Shown: positions 11,901-20,925 of the stretch, one piece after another | Position numbering within the stretch: position 1 is the first letter of the stretch | Layout of the letters: each line of letters begins with the position of its first letter | Source: Larimichthys crocea | Lineage: Eukaryota > Chordata > Actinopteri > Sciaenidae | Assembly (NCBI RefSeq): GCF_000972845.2 | Contig: NC_040016.1 | Span: 23,065,415-23,129,414, forward strand | DNA: 64,000 bases | Direction of reading: 5' to 3' | The notes under the pieces: model-generated | What the model was told of the DNA's origin: nothing | Database searches by the model: none | What the model saw: only the letters and a program-made list of their open reading frames with translations | Translations under genes and position numbers: made by a program

Positions 11901-14319
11901 TGGGACCCTCTCACTAACTCTCAGATTGTTGGTTTAGTCTAAACATAGCCGTGTGGTAAAATGCAATCTTCCTGCCTTCATCATAAAGACCTTTTTTAAA
12001 CAGCACTGCCAATTCCCACCATCACTCACTTTACCACGAAACCCTGCAGGGCGACAGGGAGCTCCTGGATGCAGCATGTCCTTCATGTCAACATGTGTTT
12101 GTCTTCTGGTCATATTCTATTTATTTATCTTTTTTAATTTGCAGATCATACCAGCTCTTGATTTGTTGACCGTTTCCTTTCTTAACAAAGAAACCAAACC
12201 AAAGACTCTGAGTGTAAATGTTATTCTGAAAGTCTGACCTTCACACAGTTTTCAGATTTTAACTGTAACAATAAAACACTGAATACTGAAGCATCCAAAA
12301 AGGCTTCTATCCAAACCAAAGACAGCAGCAACCCTCCTCCACTACGAGCCACCTGCAGTGAACTCAAACAAACACTTTACATAACATCTGACATTCGGTC
12401 GACAGATTTACTGAACGAAACATCCAGCCAGATAGAAACCAATGTTTTTTAACTTTTCACTAATGGGAGTGTGTGAGAGTTTTATTTCCCAGATAACAAA
12501 CCGAGTGAGCACATTCAGAATGTATGATGTGACACTGTGTGAGCATTGGTCATACGCTGAAAGGAAATCTCCCACATACTGCATCAGAGTCAGCTGCCAG
12601 ACGTCTGTAAAAACTACAAATTAGTCATGTGAGAACTCTGCAGCAGATATTTGACTGCTGAGCCGTGAACAGTAAAATCAGTTTTGTATTGAACTGAAAT
12701 TTGAACCATTCACAATCAGTGAAAACACTGATAGTGATGTATAACACCTCTGAACCAGCGGGTATCAGGGATCCTGGAGGACAGGTGTAGTACGGCCCTG
12801 AACATTAGCACTTCATCGTGAACGTCCTCCGGGGTCCAACATAAATAATCTTATCTGCTGACATGATAACCCATAAGAGACGAGTAGAAGTGCCGTAACT
12901 CATCAAGCTGCAGTTCAGTAGTTCAGGTCACGTTGATTTATTGAAAGAGTAAAGACAGTACCTGAAGGGTGGAGCTCACTGACCCTTTGACAATGAAATG
13001 AAGACATAAAAGTGGAAGTGAAGCCAACAGAGTTATAAAACAAGACGTTAACAAAGTGTAGAAAGGAAAATAAATGACACAGCAGACGGTGAAGAAGGTG
13101 GGAGAGTGTTGATGGAGGACGGTGGAGGGCAGAGGAAGGCTGGGTCACATTTTAAAGTGGAAATGAGAGCCAGATGTTTCAAAAAAGAAAAGACGTGAAA
13201 CTTTTGAACAATGTGATCATGGTGATGCATTTTAACAGCAATAAACCTCCATTTTATTTTAAACCTCATCCTTGTTTTGACATGGATGTAGTCCTGTTAA
13301 GCCTCTGGCATCTGCTGGCAGTCTGTGGTGTAGTTAACCCCACCAATAATCCATCGGTGGATCCCCTTAAACACTGGCACCAGATGGATCAGCAGCAGGA
13401 TGCATCACTGCAGTAGTAAAAGACAAACCGAGGAGACGTTTGCACAACATGTCAAACTATTCTTTTAACAATCATCAACTCAGGCAGAAAATGTTCTCAC
13501 CCCCAACTCGTCAAAAATGGCTTCAAACGATGATGCTGGGTAGCGTCACTTTTGGACACGCAGGACTCGAGTTATCGTCTGTTAGACTTTCAAAATAAAG
13601 CTTGTTGAGAAACATTTCAGATTTTAGCTTAAGCAGCTGCAGTTTGGTTAAGTCTAGGTACAAAAACAACTTAATAACAAGCTCATAATGTGCATATGAC
13701 GACGTTATACGGTAGCTATGACCCGTCATAATGTGAGAGAAATCCAGGAAAAACCTCCAACAAGGAAATGTAAATGTGTTGTAGATGTGTCACCGATGTT
13801 AACAAGGACAATGAATGATTGACACGGCCTCTTCCTGTCTTCCAGTCACCTGGTTCCTTATGGATTTGGTTCAGTCCGACTCAGGAGGGACCTCAGACGC
13901 TGCCTCTGCACAAACACTCAGGATGCCGAGTGTTCGAGTTTCTGCTCCGTCCGGACGCAAACAGAGTGAGGACACACTGAGGTCACATTTGGGGACGTTA
14001 CATAGACTTATATTTATTTCCTTGAGACATAGCAAACATTAACCTGACCCAAAAATCAGTTTGTCCCCATTTGGTCAGGCCGACCCCAGTAAACTGGTCT
14101 GATGTGATGTGTCCTCGAATGTAGCTTAAGTCAGAAGCACACACACATACATTAAAACATACTGTGAGATATAAAAACACTCAAACTGTCTCTCGTCCCT
14201 TCTTCGTCCTCAGAGCGGAAAATCCTGCGGTGACGAGGAAGACTGACAAACAGCTGAAGAGATACAGAGGTGCATTCTGGGAAAAAAGGAGCCGGCACAC
14301 ACTCAAACACCAAACCTGA
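3360..14319 (+). CDS. edn4: Endothelin precursor (preproendothelin), probably endothelin-4
   Basis: Four coding exons join in phase: 3360-3420, 10167-10329, 13846-13965 and 14214-14319 (61+163+120+106 nt = 149 codons plus stop). All internal boundaries are AG/GT. The product is a secreted precursor: a hydrophobic signal peptide ([15 protein letters not shown]...), a short pro-region, a dibasic REKR site, then a 21-residue endothelin starting [11 protein letters not shown] and ending [21 protein letters not shown] big-endothelin junction follows, then LRR-C with an endothelin-like repeat (cysteines again at 1, 3, 11, 15) and a basic tail. Endothelins are vasoactive peptides released by furin and endothelin-converting enzyme that act on EDNR G-protein-coupled receptors. 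The family is certain. The edn4 assignment is inferred from linkage to tiam2 and from divergence from EDN1-3; edn3 (which shares KDKEC) is the alternative. Possible poly(A) signals lie at 14722 and 14829. Confidence 0.9.
4171..4203. repeat. (AT)n microsatellite
   Basis: TA/AT dinucleotides run through most of the interval with one AA interruption. Confidence 0.9.
4443..4545 (+). mobile_element. hAT (Charlie-like) fragment
   Basis: TGCTTCCCAACCTGGG, then CTCTGGGGGTCACC, then a second GGGGGTCATGAGG block resembles the end of non-autonomous hAT elements (TTCCCAA...GGGGTC...GGGGGTCGCGAG). No target duplication or second terminus was found. A related fragment lies on the opposite strand at about 54.95 kb. 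Confidence 0.4.
5937..5992. repeat. (GT)n microsatellite
   Basis: About 28 perfect GT units. The minus strand reads as a Thr-His run in a spurious open frame. Confidence 0.95.
7745..7822 (-). repeat. Degenerate tRNA-like (SINE-type) repeat head
   Basis: Read on the minus strand it contains CTGATAGAGCGCAGGTTAGA (D-arm/A-box-like) and GGTCGCAGGTTTGAATCCC (T-arm/B-box). There is no clean acceptor or anticodon stem, so it is not a functional tRNA. Similar B-box remnants occur on the minus strand near 14498 and 33668. Confidence 0.4.
9888..9933. repeat. Perfect 17-bp inverted repeat (hairpin)
   Basis: AAGTATCATACTGTGTC (9888-9904) is repeated as its exact reverse complement at 9917-9933 with a 12-nt loop. 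It lies in endothelin intron 1, 230 bp before exon 2. Confidence 0.9.
10167..10329 (+). CDS. edn4: Endothelin exon 2: pro-region and mature endothelin
   Basis: The acceptor TTTCCAG precedes the exon and the donor GTGAGT follows. It encodes a 28-residue pro-region ([13 protein letters not shown]...), HRREKR, and the mature 21-mer at 10253-10315. Cysteines at peptide positions 1, 3, 11 and 15 allow the canonical 1-15/3-11 disulfides, and D8-K9-E10 and the C-terminal Trp21 are conserved. Position 18 is Gly where EDN1, EDN2 and EDN3 have Asp. Trp21-Val22, the endothelin-converting-enzyme bond, is retained. Confidence 0.95.
10330..13845 (+). other. edn4: Endothelin intron 2
   Basis: A 3.5-kb intron with donor GTGAGT and acceptor CTTCCAG. 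Short open frames inside have no domain signal. The only distinct structure seen is the long imperfect hairpin at 10861-10953. Confidence 0.7.
10861..10953. repeat. Long near-perfect hairpin with nested stem
   Basis: The 25-nt arms 10861-10885 (CTTGAAAAAGGTTAAG...) and 10929-10953 pair with a single mismatch. The 43-nt loop contains a second small stem, GTGATGA-TCCA-TCATCAC. It could be a palindromic MITE remnant or a foldable intronic RNA. Confidence 0.85.
13846..13965 (+). CDS. edn4: Endothelin exon 3: big-endothelin tail and endothelin-like repeat
   Basis: It enters in phase 2 (AG+T gives Ser) after CTTCCAG and reads [18 protein letters not shown], then [15 protein letters not shown]. The VPYG block matches the big-endothelin tail of vertebrate endothelins. 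The 15-residue repeat has the same cysteine spacing as the mature hormone. It ends AAACAGA|GTGAGG in phase 2. Confidence 0.93.
14214..14319 (+). CDS. edn4: Endothelin exon 4: basic C-terminal tail and stop
   Basis: The acceptor CGTCCTCAG and phase (GA+A) give E-A-E-N-P and then a Lys/Arg-rich tail ([17 protein letters not shown]...) with TGA at 14317. The tail is short compared with mammalian EDN1. No conserved motif is expected here, so support comes from phase, splice site and composition. Confidence 0.75.
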
Positions 14320-17300
14320 GAGACGGGAGGAACAACACAACAAGTCCTGTACGCATCAGAATTAACACAGATGGACCCTTTTGTTTGTCTCTAATGACAC
14401 TTTGGACATGTACAGTGTTGTTAATGAAGTATTAGATAGGAGTGCTGAACACTGACCAGCTCATCTTTACAACATTTGGCTGATGACACACAGGGAGGGA
14501 GTTGAACTTGTGACCTTTCTTTCTGCTACCGGATGATCTCAGCTGATTTGTAGCACTGAGGGACGATGAAAAAATATTTGACTTGAGGCTGCGGTAACAC
14601 CGCCTCGAGGAGAAAGGCCCTGAAATGTTCAACGTTTTGGTATTTTAATGGTCACACAGCTGAAAACCTCACAGCTCCACAGTCACAAGTCGTTTTCAGA
14701 CGCACCTTCATGTTTGTTTTAAATAAAAGACTTATCTAACTTTAAACCACAGTGAGGAACGCTTCCATACAAAGAATTAAAGACTTTTTAAACTTTAAAC
14801 CACAGTGAGGAACGCTTCCATACAAAGAATAAAAGACTTATCTAACTTTAACGCGCTGAGGCCACGACTTCAGTGTTAGGGCCACAAAAATCTGAGATTT
14901 GAAGAATGAAGTTATTTTGAGCAAAAAGTTGCGTTATGAGGAATTTTGATATAATCTATAAAAACCTGATGACATAACATAACATGATTATTTTTCTCAA
15001 AACAGTCCAACTTATTTGGAAAGTCCTACAGATAGTTTAAAGAGTGAACATTTCTGTCTGTACATGAAGATTCATTTTGGTTGACAGTTGTTGTATCCTG
15101 AACAAAACTTGTTAAAGTACGAGAGCTCATTTGGTGGAAAAGGGGTGGAGCATTCATTTTACCTCTGTCACATCTTTTAAATGCTACATGCACCAAGAAC
15201 CAAGAGTTGTTAAATTTCCATTAATGAATTGAAATAAGTCTTACCAAACTTCATTTTCCAAATCTCAGATGAGTTTTAGTCTTAGGCTGTGATCTTCTAC
15301 ATTTAACATTGTGACAAAGAATAAGCTATTACAGCATTGTGCTGAGTATAATGTGATGTGAGTGGTTTCTTGAAATCTGAATTTTAACTCTTTACTGTGC
15401 ACAGTCAGGAAACTATGATGAAACGTTCACAGAAATGGATCACGGTATGTTTCAGCGTCCTGAAAACGAAACCTTCTGAAGTTCTGAACAGCGGGTCACA
15501 TCTGAACTGGAGTTTTGAGGTTTTCACATGACAAGAGTGTCTTGAAGCTGTCGGTCAGTCGTTTTATTCTCATACATGTTTTTGTCTGAATGTGAATCAG
15601 AATATATCTGTGTCAGTTTTAGAATAATACTTTTACTTATTCCTCCAACAAGTGTCCCGGGAACTGACGCAAAGAGACGTAGAAATATACAACAGAAATA
15701 TTTATTTGCTGTACAATGAAGTATACTCGCAGTGTGTAATCTATGGAATATAACTAAACTGGTTTAGAGTACTGCTTCCTCAGCAGTCTGTCACTGGAGG
15801 CAGGTAGTGGTTTGACCTTTGACCATCACCTGAGCAGCTGTAGTCATGTGACCAGTCTGCAGCTTATGCAGCCGTGTCTTTACAAAGATACACAGAAAAC
15901 TGCAGCGCTCCACATGTTGGAAACGTTTGTTTTTCTGTTTCACACCTTCGAGCTTCTTTTCATGACGTCGTCTTGTTGTGTCCTCTCATTCTAGTTTCCT
16001 GATGAGAGAATTGGCGCCACCTACTGTTTACCTTGTAAACCAGCTCCTACTAATCACACCAAATTAGTGGACGGAAACAGGCGTCCGTTCACATTACTAA
16101 AAAATGTGTAAAACTTTTTTGACATATTTGGATTGAAACACAAATTATTTCTTCTTTTAAAGCTTCACCTGTGCAAACAAAGTCAAAGTACTGATTAGAA
16201 TCCATAGATACCTTCTGATAAAGCACCTTCAGTCCTCCAGCAGCACGTCATGTGATGCCTGACAGAGGTCACAGTGAGCTCATGAAGTTTCAGACGATCA
16301 TTTTTAATTTGACAAGTCGTGAGCTCAGAGTCACTCAGTGACAAATGAACAGGATCATCGATCTGACGTGTTTCAGTTCCAGTCGTGTTGCTTTGCATCA
16401 CAAAACGATGAACTCTGACAAAGGCTGTTGTGCAAACCTCGTCGTTTCTTATCGACGCCAAGTGAAACTCCAGAAAGAAGCAGTGAATGTGTGATGATTC
16501 ATTGCATGTTCTGGAACAGGACTGTTGTTTTCATTTTCACCACACGATGATAAAACTGTCTGTAAAATAGCTTTTGTGAGACGTTCTGAACACTGACCTC
16601 TTTCCAAATGTATCACATCATATTAGTTGATTATTTATTTTGTTAAAGAGTTTTAAATTACTTAAACACATTAAAATCAATCCCCTGAACGACGCCTGAC
16701 TGACTGTGGTGATTTCACTTCACGTGTTTAACTCGTTTGTGACACCTTGACCCAAACTGCCACATATCTCCAATAGCAGTGACTTGATTGGCTGACACGA
16801 TTCACTCCGCCTGATCTTGGACTAACTTCAGATAAATGAACAGTAGGAAGAAAAAGTCTAATCAAACTTTTGTGAGTCACCAGCTCAACAAGTCGCGTTC
16901 ACAGGGAAGCTGAGTCGACGTACAGGCGGGTCTGCTCGGGTCATTGTTGGGAAACAGAAACAGCCTCCTGTAGTTTCCTCTGGAGCTCAGAGCACCAGGG
17001 GGGTGTCGGTGTTTGGACCACAGGCACTTTGAGGTTTACAGGCCAGGGCGGGAACCGGAGCCGGTGTCATGCCAGAACCAGAGCTGAGTGAGCAGGCAAT
17101 GCAATCTAGATCAGCAGGTTGGAGTAGTGAGTAATATTCAGTACTGCTGTGTCCCTGTGACACGCCCTCTGCATCTGTCTGTACTATCTGTACCAGAAGC
17201 TTTCACATTTAGTATTTCAGGGTTTGATGAAGAATTCACCTGCACGGAGAAAGTTTTCCACAGTAAAACACTTTGAGTCAGTGAGTTCTGTCCAAACTGC

Positions 17301-19440
17301 TGCGAAAATGTTTGAGTTCATTTTTCATTCCGACTTTTTGATATTTGTATCATTTCATTGCCAACGACTCTGCAGGAGGAAAGAAACAATCCATTCGCTG
17401 ATCACGAGCTAATTCATGCATCTATTTTGATAAGTGATTAATAATTTTGGTCATTTCTTTATGTCTCAGCATTCCTCACTTCTCTTTATTTCACGGTAAA
17501 CTGAGTAACAACACAAGCTGGGATGGCTCCAGAACCTGACATAAAACAAATAATTCACAGATTCATTATAAATAATCAGAATATTCATTAATAATGAAAT
17601 GAATAATCTCTTGTAGACTTACTGAGGCTTGGCTAATAAAAACTGTTTGTTCAGGACCTGCTTTTGTGTTTAGTCTTGAGGATCCAGATTGAGTATATTG
17701 TACATTATATAATGTTGGAATGTGAAAAGCAGGTAAAGTATGCAGAATGTGGGAAGACTAAATAATCAGCCAGATATTTGTGGTTTTATGACTCTCCAGC
17801 AGCTCAGACTGACTCACTCCAGCATGGGTTCATGAAGCAGTGACTCAGCAGGTGATGGTTTCACAGTTGTTGGACTAATAATAATAATCGTGTTGGCTCC
17901 ACAGGCACCAAACGAGAAGCAAACGGTGTCTGAAGGAGCCAAAGAGTTCAAGAGTATCCCGATGTTCAAAACAGAGAAACACACACATCACATCTGTTAG
18001 TGTTGAAATATGAAATGCTAACTCCAAATGTGAGCATGTCTCGTTCTGCCAGCTCTAAATCTCCTCCAGGTTCACGAGATGGAACGAATTTGTCTTCAGA
18101 CAAGAAGCCGCTCGGTGTCGCTTCAAGAAGAAAAGCATCTCCTGGAACAACGTGGCAGCCATGTTTGTTGATTAGCACACATCGTGATCGTGGAGATAAA
18201 TCAAATCTTCAGTGATCGGCACATGGAGGCTGCAGCTGCTGTGAGATTAGAACTGATCTATATGAGCAGGACGCACTCTTTGACCTCTGATGTTTTGGTA
18301 ACGAAGGCTCCAAAAATTCAGAATATGTCGGAGGAGGCGAGAGACTTTTTAAAGGAGTCTGTCACAAACATCTGCTGCTTGTCTCAGCAAAGAGCTCAAA
18401 TGTGTCATTTTTCATCACAGTGAACCACAATGCAAATCAGACAGCGAGTTTCATGTGTTCTACAGGACGTCAAAAAGAAGCCACAACCTGCAGTTCCTCT
18501 AACGTCCACCTGAGGCTGGCTCCAGAAGTGAGTCAGTCTCCATAAGTCCCCATGTCCAAATGTCCAACTTCACAGCAGAAATAAACATGTTTACAGCCTG
18601 GTACAAAAAACAGTTTTGGTCTCTGTAGCTAATTTCCCCGTTCATGACAACTGTACTGAGGGTGAATTTATATACAACTCACCTGTTCACATTATATTAA
18701 GGCTTAAAGTTATGCAGGGTTAAGAGCGTGGACGCTTTGATTGACAGGTGGGTGTTATAATGAACAAAATGATGTGGAGACCAAAGTGTGCACAACAATG
18801 AATTATCTTTTTCAAGTTACGGTTACTATATACTAAAAGTTTTTACCCTTTGAACTGCATGAAAAGTGATTTATAAATAATGTTTAAGAGCTCTAGTGAT
18901 AAAAAGATCAAATAAAATAAAGAAATAGAATACAATTAATAATGAGTAGAGTGACGTGAATAAAATGTGTATAAATATAGTATATTTACAGTATAATTTA
19001 TACAATTTCTAAGTGTAAAAGTATCACTGTATGAAAAAACATGAACATACTAAAAAATACATTTATTAGGAGGTCATGAGCCGCCTTACTCTGCCTCTGA
19101 TTGGCCGATCCTGACGAAGGCAAACGAGTAAAAACATAACAAATCTTATTTTCAGGTGAGTGTGCACGAATGAAAACACTTCTAAATGTTTATTTTCTGT
19201 GCATCTGACTGAAGTGAGTCTTCACATGTGGAGAGGTGAAATACAGCTGGGATGGTGGAGGTGAAGCTCTGTGATGTCTTTTTACAGCAGCGCCACCTAG
19301 TGGAAGATCTGCATCACAGCGGCTGTGAGACGAGTCAGAAATGAGTTTTTTGAACTGAAATCATAAGACAGCTGATGATCTTTTAAACTGGATGGGGGGT
19401 TGCAGAGCAGCGAGTCAGAGGTGCTCTGCAGAAGTTCAGT
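14320..19440. other. Intergenic region between the endothelin and NLR genes
   Basis: No exon with a family signature or paired splice sites was found on either strand. Open frames are short and unsupported. The region contains a 53-bp tandem repeat (14725-14857), a B-box-like remnant near 14498, and otherwise AT-rich unique sequence. Confidence 0.55.
14725..14857. repeat. 53-bp tandem repeat, about 2.5 copies
   Basis: Blocks starting AAAGACTT at 14726, 14779 and 14832 share CTTTAAACCACAGTGAGG and AACGCTTCCATACAAAGAA with a 53-bp period. The first full copy carries the AATAAA that could serve the endothelin transcript. Confidence 0.85.
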
Positions 19441-20025
19441 TCATTTCAGAGCTTTATTGCCCCTCCAGGGGAAATTTGATTTGCAGTGACAATGCAACTT
19501 ACACAACAAACAATATATAGACAAACAGTGACATATAACAATGACGCAAAGTAAAGCAACCAAAACTTGATTTAAACAATCCTAAACGAAGTTAGAATAT
19601 AAGTGACAGAAGGCAAAAAGTCTATAAAAGATAAACAGATGCCACAAGAACAGTGCGATTTAAGAATTGTGCAAATTGATCGCATTGATCGCATTGATCG
19701 CATTGATCGCATTGATCGCATTGATTGCATTGATTGCATTGATCGCATTGATTGCATTGATTGCACGTGGAACAAAGGAGAATTTGTACCTATTTGTTCG
19801 TGCCCTAGGTAGCATGTATCTCCGTCCAGACGGCAGAGAAATAAATTCCTGCAACAATGGGTGGTCAGGGCGAGACAGGATGGACCGAGCCTTCTGTAGG
19901 ACTCGTCTGTCAAAGATCTCTGAGAGACAGAGCTGCTGCTGCCAATTATCTTGTTGGCATCTCTCACAATTTTGAACAGACGCCCATCGGTGGGTGTTAC
20001 CATTATGTGAAACTGCCAGTTTGAC
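19441..20025 (-). mobile_element. 5'-truncated LINE 3' end (reverse-transcriptase C-terminus relic)
   Basis: On the minus strand the reading passes from DGRLFKIVRDANKIIGSSSS to, after a frame change, FISLPSGRRYMLPRARTNRY and KFSFVPRAINAIN. This is the usual C-terminal end of fish L2/CR1-like LINE ORF2 proteins. A 3' tail extends to about 19441. Frameshifts and the truncation show it is dead. The Ala-Ile-Asn codons near its end have expanded into a 9-bp microsatellite. Its upstream boundary coincides with an inverted repeat. Confidence 0.7.
19676..19765. repeat. 9-bp tandem repeat (GATCGCATT)n inside a LINE relic
   Basis: About ten copies, some with GATTGCATT. Because 9 is a multiple of 3, three frames stay open and mimic proteins (RIDRID..., ALIALI..., INAINA...). 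Confidence 0.95.
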
Positions 20026-20054
20026 CGCACGTCAAACTGGCAGTTTCACATAAT
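20002..20054. repeat. Perfect 24-bp inverted repeat at a LINE boundary
   Basis: The arm at 20002-20025 (ATTATGTGAAACTGCC...) is exactly reverse-complemented at 20031-20054 with a 5-nt loop CGCAC. The first arm is LINE coding sequence. The second arm lies just outside it. Confidence 0.95.
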
Positions 20055-20187
20055 CAGCTTCTGTCGACTCGCTGGCTGTCCTCACTGAAGATTCTGAACA
20101 AATCAGAGGTATGAAACAGATTTTTTAAAACTAAAATATACTTCTGTGACTCTTTGTGTCGCCGAAGCTGCTGTGTGAGTTATGAGC

Positions 20188-20214
20188 AAACACACACACA
20201 CACACACACACACT
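20188..20214. repeat. (CA)n microsatellite
   Basis: About 12 CA units, upstream of the NLR gene. Confidence 0.9.
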
Positions 20215-20648
20215 CTGTGGGGTTATGTAAGGTTGTTTGTTTCAGGGATGTGAAACCTCACTAATGATGACTAATTTTCTCCTTCCTTTAAACTGTCGCC
20301 TGAGTCTGACAATCGTTCAGATGTTTTGTTGTGTGTCATCAGTGAAAAAGATTAAAGAATAAATTATTATTCAGGCACACTTAAAGGTCTGAAGGCTCTC
20401 CTTTAAGTGTCTGATCCTGGACCACATCCTGACACAGAATGACCACATTAATGTATTTAAATACTGTTGTATTTACAGTGTTACAAACTGGGCATCATGT
20501 AAAAATCAGTACTTGTGATTTCATGCCTCCGAGTGTAATCCCACTTGAATAAGACAATCTAATAAAGTTTCTTGTGAAGTGAAGAAAAGTGTTTGTCTCT
20601 CAGGTAAAAATGTTCTTTTGATATCTTCCAGATCTTGACAGAGGACAG

Positions 20649-20925
20649 ATGGCAACACATATGGAGCTCCTGGAAATTTTGGAGAATTTGAATGAAAAGG
20701 TTTTTAAAAAATTCAAGTGGTACCTGCAGAAGAAGGAGATCTTAGAGGGATTCCCACCAGTTCCAAAGAGTCGACTGGAGAATGCCGACAGGATCGACAC
20801 AGTGGATCGGATGGTGGAGATCTACAGTACAAACACTATGAAGGTGGCCAGAATGCTTTTAGAAAGGATGGATGAGAATGATCTAGTGGGGAATTTATCA
20901 AACATCAGGACATCAGGACTTTCAG
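20649..20925 (+). CDS. NLR exon: pyrin (PYD) domain
   Basis: It encodes about 92 residues beginning [19 protein letters not shown], with [25 protein letters not shown] and [18 protein letters not shown]. This is the six-helix death-fold pattern of fish PYDs. It ends ACTTTCAG|GTAAGC in phase 1. A second in-frame ATG lies 12 nt downstream (20661); I kept the first. The homotypic partner in fish would be Asc/Pycard. Confidence 0.85.

Noticed and set aside
18000..18423. Two short + strand frames (SRSASSKSPPGSRDG..., AAAAVRLELIYMSRTH...)
   Set aside because: No domain, no splice context, and a minus frame overlaps one of them.
19572..20030. 152-codon minus-strand gene
   Set aside because: It is a frameshifted, truncated LINE relic with a microsatellite tail, not a host gene.
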